In this document: positions 60,479 to 64,000 of the stretch, in pieces
How the letters are laid out: every line of letters starts with the position of its first letter
Position numbering within the stretch: position 1 is the stretch's first letter
NCBI RefSeq assembly: GCF_017355955.1
Contig: NZ_JAFFID010000007.1
Location: 117,281-181,280 of the forward strand
From: Sabulibacter ruber
Lineage (GTDB): Bacteria > Bacteroidota > Bacteroidia > Cytophagales > Hymenobacteraceae
DNA: 64,000 bases
Direction: 5' to 3'
Program-made: the position numbers and the translations under genes
The notes under the pieces: model-generated
What the model was told of the DNA's origin: nothing
The model's database searches: none
Seen by the model: only the letters and a program-made list of their open reading frames with translations

Positions 60479-62140
60479 ATGTTGAAGAAAACTTTGGCCG
60501 GCCTTTTGGTGGCTGGCACGGCGTGGGGCCTTTTCTCCTTTACGTCCGGTACAAATGAGCGGTATTTTGATATCGCCAAGAACCTGGACATCTTCGCTAC
60601 GCTCTTCAAAGAGGTGAATACCTACTACGTTGATGACATTGCGCCTTCCAAGCTGGTGCGCACGGGCATTGACGCCATGCTGAAATCGCTGGATCCCTAC
60701 ACCAACTACATCCCCGAAGACGACATTGAGGATTTCCGCACCATGACCACCGGTCAGTACGGCGGTATTGGCGCGCTGGTAGGCAAACGGGAGGGTCGTA
60801 CCATTGTCTCTTTGCCGCATGAGGGCTCCCCGGCCCAGAAAGCGGGTCTTATCATAGGCGATGAAATCCTGAAGATTGATGGGGTAGACCTTTCCAAGAA
60901 ATCTGACAATGAGGTGAGCAAACTACTCAAAGGCCAGGCTGGTACAGTGGTGAAGCTGGAGATCAAGCGCTTTGGGGTAGACAAGCCTATGGTAGTGGAC
61001 GTGGTACGGGGCAACATTCAGATCAACAACGTTCCTTACTACGGCATGGTAACCCCTGAGATAGGATACTTACAGCTTTCCGGTTTTACCGTAGACGCAG
61101 GGCGTGAGGTGCGCAATGCGGTAACCAAACTGAAAGAGCTTGGGGCTAAGAAAATCATCATGGACCTGCGCGACAACCCCGGCGGATTGTTGAACGAGTC
61201 TGTGAACATCTCTAACCTGTTCCTGCCACGCGGGAAAGATATTGTGAGCACCAAGAGCAAGGTGGCCGACTGGAACAAAATGTACAAGGCTCTGGACGAG
61301 CCGCTGGATGTGCAGATGCCGTTGGTTGTGCTAACTAGCAGTAACAGTGCTTCGGCGGCCGAGATTGTGGCCGGAGCCTTGCAGGACTATGACCGGGCGG
61401 TGTTGGTGGGTGAGCGTACGTTTGGAAAAGGATTGGTGCAGATGACGCGTCCGCTTTCCTATAACTCGCAGTTGAAAGTAACCACAGCCAAATACTATAT
61501 TCCTAGCGGTCGTTGCATCCAGGCCATTGATTACGCTCATAGAGCCGCTGATGGCTCTTTGCATAAAACACCAGACTCTCTGCGGGTGGCTTTCAAAACT
61601 GCGAACGGCCGTACCGTGTATGATGGCGGTGGTATCAGCCCAGACGTGGAGGTGAAAGAACAGCCAGTGCCAGACATCATCCGCAAGCTGGTCACCAAGA
61701 ACTACATCTTTGATTATGCCACGCGGTTCAGAGCGGCCAACCCATCTATCCCTTCGGCTAAAGACTTCCGCTTGTCTGATGCCGAATACCAGAAGTTTGT
61801 CTCTTACCTCAACGGGAAAGATATCTCTTACTCAACCGATGTAGAGAAAGCTTTGGATAACATGATCACCAAAGCCAAGGAAGACAAGCACTACGAGGAA
61901 GTGAAAGCCGATATTGAGCAGATCCGGAAGAAAGTAGCCACCAACAAGAGCAATGACCTGATCCGTTTCAAGGCTGAAATCACCGAATTGTTGGAACAGG
62001 AGATCGTTTCCAGATACTATCTGCAGAAGGGATTGGTGGAATCCACCTTCAACGATGACAAGAATATTCTGGCGGCAGTGGAAGTCCTGAACAATCCATC
62101 CAAGTACCAGACGCTGCTGACAACAAGTACAAGGAAATAG
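60479..62140 (+). CDS. C-terminal processing protease (S41A, CtpA/Prc type)
   Basis: 553 residues. A short N-terminal hydrophobic anchor (LAGLLVAGTAWGLFSF), PDZ domain (GGIGALVGKREGRTIVSLPH then SPAQKAGLIIGDEILKIDG), and the S41 catalytic site SNSASAAEIVAG (Ser) and GERTFGKGLVQ (Lys). Degrades or trims periplasmic proteins. 32 bp after rnpA, perhaps cotranscribed. Confidence 0.95.
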   Translation: MLKKTLAGLLVAGTAWGLFSFTSGTNERYFDIAKNLDIFATLFKEVNTYYVDDIAPSKLVRTGIDAMLKSLDPYTNYIPEDDIEDFRTMTTGQYGGIGALVGKREGRTIVSLPHEGSPAQKAGLIIGDEILKIDGVDLSKKSDNEVSKLLKGQAGTVVKLEIKRFGVDKPMVVDVVRGNIQINNVPYYGMVTPEIGYLQLSGFTVDAGREVRNAVTKLKELGAKKIIMDLRDNPGGLLNESVNISNLFLPRGKDIVSTKSKVADWNKMYKALDEPLDVQMPLVVLTSSNSASAAEIVAGALQDYDRAVLVGERTFGKGLVQMTRPLSYNSQLKVTTAKYYIPSGRCIQAIDYAHRAADGSLHKTPDSLRVAFKTANGRTVYDGGGISPDVEVKEQPVPDIIRKLVTKNYIFDYATRFRAANPSIPSAKDFRLSDAEYQKFVSYLNGKDISYSTDVEKALDNMITKAKEDKHYEEVKADIEQIRKKVATNKSNDLIRFKAEITELLEQEIVSRYYLQKGLVESTFNDDKNILAAVEVLNNPSKYQTLLTTSTRK

Positions 62141-62167
62141 AGATTACACTATATTATATAGTATCGT

Positions 62168-62200
62168 AAGGGCAACTGGTAACGGTTGCCCTTTTGTTTT
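62168..62200 (+). terminator. Terminator of S41 protease
   Basis: AAGGGCAAC (62168-62176) pairs with GTTGCCCTT (62185-62193), then TTGTTTT. Confidence 0.8.
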
Positions 62201-62217
62201 AGAATAGCGTAGCTTTG
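62186..62217 (+). promoter_or_regulatory. Promoter of tsaB
   Basis: TTG (62186-62188), 21 bases, TAGCTTTG (62210-62217), 31 bases before the ATG. The -33 part lies inside the upstream terminator. Confidence 0.6.
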
Positions 62218-62248
62218 CAGGGTAATTGCTGCTTAGTGTTTTAGATTC

Positions 62249-62938
62249 ATGGCTTATATCCTTTCCCTGGAAACCTCTTCTACGGTTTGCTCCGTTGCGC
62301 TGCACCATAACCAACAGTTGCTTTCTTATGCAGAGCTGCAGATGGAAAAGTCGCACTCGTCACATATTACCGTAATGGTGAACCAAGTGGTGGAGAATGC
62401 CGGATTAACCTTGCAGCAGGTAAATGCTGTGGCGGTTTCCGGAGGGCCCGGGTCTTACACTGGCTTGCGTATTGGCTCTGGTACAGCCAAAGGGTTGTGC
62501 TTTGCCTTGGACAAGCCTTTGATCTCGGTGAGTACCTTGAAGGCAATGGCCAGACAAATGATTGAAAGTTTGCCCGCCCCGGAGCGTTTCTTGTACTGCC
62601 CCATGATAGACGCCCGTCGTTCCGAAGTTTATACCTGCCTTCTTGATCACTCGCTGGAAGAAGTATTGCCAATAGAGCCTATGATTTTGGACAGTTCCAG
62701 TTTTGCTTCAGAATTGGAAAAACAGACCATAATCTTCTTTGGGAGCGGAGCGGCAAAGGCGAAGGAACTAATAGCACCTCACCCGAACGCTTTTTTCGTA
62801 GAAAATGTTAAACCTACAGCCAAAGCCATTGGAGAGCTTGCCTTTCTGAAACACCAAGAAGCACAGTTTGAAGATGTGGCATATTATGAGCCATTCTATT
62901 TAAAAGAAGTATATATCACAAAACCCTCTGGGAAATAA
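62249..62938 (+). CDS. tsaB: tRNA threonylcarbamoyladenosine biosynthesis protein TsaB
   Basis: 229 residues. ASKHA-fold opening LSLETSSTVCSVALHHN and the signature VSGGPGSYTGLRIGSGTAKG. Scaffold that works with TsaD and TsaE to make t6A37 in tRNA. DUF2480 gene follows five bases after the stop, one operon. Confidence 0.96.
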   Translation: MAYILSLETSSTVCSVALHHNQQLLSYAELQMEKSHSSHITVMVNQVVENAGLTLQQVNAVAVSGGPGSYTGLRIGSGTAKGLCFALDKPLISVSTLKAMARQMIESLPAPERFLYCPMIDARRSEVYTCLLDHSLEEVLPIEPMILDSSSFASELEKQTIIFFGSGAAKAKELIAPHPNAFFVENVKPTAKAIGELAFLKHQEAQFEDVAYYEPFYLKEVYITKPSGK

Positions 62939-62943
62939 GAGAT

Positions 62944-63468
62944 ATGGAAGAGTTTGTAAACCGAGTTGCCAATAGTGGCCTCATTACTCTGAATTTAGAA
63001 GAGTACCTGCATCCCGGTGAGCGTGTGGTCTATGATATAAAAGATAACCTGTTTCATGGACTGATGCTGCGGGAAAAAGATTTCAGGGCCTTTGTAAAGG
63101 ATCATGACTGGTCTCAGTACGCAGGTAAGAACGTGGCCATCATTTGCTCCACAGATGCAATAGTGCCTACTTGGGCTTATATGCTGTTGGCAAGCAAACT
63201 GCAGCCATTTGTAAACCGCTATGTGTTTGGCGATCTGGATGCGTTAGAGCAGGCCTTGTTACAAGATGCCATCTCTAAGATTAACGCCAATGATTACCAG
63301 GATGCGAAAGTGGTGATAAAAGGGTGTGGGCAAATACCCGTACCTACTTTTGCCTATGTTGAGATCATGCAGAAATTGTTGCCTGTTGTAAGTAGCATCA
63401 TGTACGGAGAACCCTGCTCAACAGTGCCAATTTTTAAAAAACCGAAAGAGAAAGTAGCCACTGTGTAG
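62944..63468 (+). CDS. DUF2480 family protein
   Basis: 174 residues, pattern of the Bacteroidota-specific DUF2480 family (FVNRVANSGLITLNLEEYLH, KDHDWSQYAGKNVAIICSTD, FGDLDALEQALLQDAI, PTFAYVEIMQKL). Role unknown. Cotranscribed with tsaB. Its last codons form one arm of a 12-bp hairpin with the sequence after the stop. Confidence 0.9.
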   Translation: MEEFVNRVANSGLITLNLEEYLHPGERVVYDIKDNLFHGLMLREKDFRAFVKDHDWSQYAGKNVAIICSTDAIVPTWAYMLLASKLQPFVNRYVFGDLDALEQALLQDAISKINANDYQDAKVVIKGCGQIPVPTFAYVEIMQKLLPVVSSIMYGEPCSTVPIFKKPKEKVATV

Positions 63469-63497
63469 TTCTGTTAAAGGCAGAGCTACACAGTGGC
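63457..63497 (+). terminator. Hairpin overlapping DUF2480 stop codon
   Basis: GCCACTGTGTAG (63457-63468, including the stop) pairs perfectly with CTACACAGTGGC (63486-63497), loop 17. No T-run. Confidence 0.6.
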
Positions 63498-63558
63498 TCA
63501 AGGCTGAAACACGATGTAAGTAGAAGGAAGGGGTGCGGCAATAATGTTTGCTCAATCT

Positions 63559-63905
63559 GGAACTTCCGCATACCATTCTTAGTTCTCATCTAGGCTCCAG
63601 CCGGGGGCAGCGGCTAAGCGAGAAAAACTCAAGCCCTACGGAACTTCTGAATACCTAATGTTGGTTCTGCTCAAGGCTCCGATTGGGAGCGCAGTGATTA
63701 TAGGGAGCGGCACACAAGCAAGGGAAAAACATTAAGCTACGGGAACCAAACCCCGCACAATGGTGGTTCTTACTTGGGCTCCGCAAAGGAGCAACGGCAA
63801 AGCGGGCAAGGGAAAAAACTCCTCTTACCGGGAACCAACCGCCACCTAATGTTGGTTCTCCCTTAGGCTCCGCAAAGGAGCGGCGGGAAAAGAAGAAAAA
63901 GACTT
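63559..63905 (+). repeat. Degenerate four-unit tandem array of paired hairpins
   Basis: Units start at 63559, 63640, 63742 and 63831 (81, 102, 89 and about 75 bases). Each has GGAACC/GGTTCT pairing followed by a GGCTCC-GCAAA-GGAGC hairpin (best in the last two), then GGGAAAAAAC. Not protein coding. Directly upstream of the presumed rnpB promoter. Confidence 0.7.
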
Positions 63906-63916
63906 TCCGTTCCCGC

Positions 63917-63946
63917 TTGCAAACTAAAGGATTCTGCTTACCTTTG
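63917..63946 (+). promoter_or_regulatory. Strong promoter at right window edge
   Basis: TTG (63917-63919), 19 bases, TACCTTTG (63939-63946): perfect consensus. The start should fall about 63953, at the beginning of the presumed RNase P RNA. Confidence 0.75.
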
Positions 63947-63949
63947 CAG

Positions 63950-64000
63950 CCCCTTCGGGACCGGAGGGACCCCGAGGCCAGCCGGGCGGAGAGGGAAGGA
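63950..64000 (+). ncRNA. rnpB: RNase P RNA, 5' end (partial, runs off window)
   Basis: The last bases CCGGGCGGAGAGGGAAGGA match the 5' part of bacterial class A RNase P RNA (in E. coli GGGCGGAGGGGAGGAAAG, leading to AGTCCGGGC). The preceding GC-rich stretch can form the early stems, and a strong promoter stands directly before it. Only about 50 bases are visible, so the call is provisional. Confidence 0.55.

Noticed and set aside
63541..63905. Possible CRISPR array
   Set aside because: Units are degenerate, 75-102 bases long, without identical repeats or unique spacers, and no cas genes are present.

Overview
The window looks like a chromosomal segment of a pigmented aerobic Bacteroidota, most likely family Hymenobacteraceae (Rufibacter/Pontibacter-like). 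This rests on Bacteroidota-type promoters (TTG, about 19-21 bases, then TAnnTTTG), a THX ribosomal protein gene, DUF2480, a CzcA-TolC fusion efflux pump, CruF/CrtY carotenoid genes, many TolC/PorT-type small beta-barrels and near absence of Shine-Dalgarno sites. No database search was possible, so the taxonomy is inference. I see no phage, insertion sequence, CRISPR array or integrase; the accessory content is mainly short dispersed repeats.

Layout. 0-8 kb: a left-truncated NTF2-like/serine hydrolase fusion, an S41 protease, endonuclease III, an AT-rich orphan membrane protein, an ECF sigma factor overlapping a small partner gene, and a YitT-family membrane protein with a secreted DUF6799-like partner. 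8-14 kb: a DUF202 protein, a truncated globin divergent from cytochrome bd oxidase (cydAB) across an FNR-geometry inverted repeat, a SpoIIAA-like protein and an MFS exporter. 14-21 kb: a divalent-metal RND operon (small membrane-anchored protein, CzcA-TolC fusion, adaptor) bracketed by REP-like inverted repeats, then a 43-residue THX gene. 21-29 kb: uvrA, a YiiX-like hydrolase lying between two 90-bp direct repeats, a carotenoid pair (CruF, lycopene cyclase), tpiA and prmA. 29-37 kb: a 1703-residue secreted protein of unknown function, plsY and an M20 dipeptidase.

37-40.4 kb: four tandem paralogous outer-membrane beta-barrel genes, each in its own transcription unit. 40.7-48.3 kb: comM, a lipoprotein, gmhA with a membrane partner, an MsbA-like ABC exporter and an outer-membrane barrel protein; several of these bear on envelope building. 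48.5-54.4 kb: a FemAB-like acyltransferase overlapping upp, a small membrane protein, a DEAD-box helicase, dihydroorotase and tRNA-His. 54.5-64 kb: a PfkB kinase, a SpoIIAA-like protein, two small proteins, a class A beta-lactamase-like lipoprotein, an M61 peptidase, then the housekeeping run rpmH-rnpA-ctpA-tsaB-DUF2480, and at the right edge a strong promoter followed by what looks like the 5' end of RNase P RNA.

The most unusual signals are non-coding: a 35-bp imperfect palindrome present about 25 times and almost always between genes; six copies of a REP-like stem-loop always arranged as three inverted pairs; loopless perfect palindromes of 48 and 52 bp between convergent genes; a four-unit degenerate tandem array of paired hairpins directly upstream of the presumed rnpB; and short terminator-type duplications. 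These point to active short-repeat evolution. No convincing new multi-gene system is visible.
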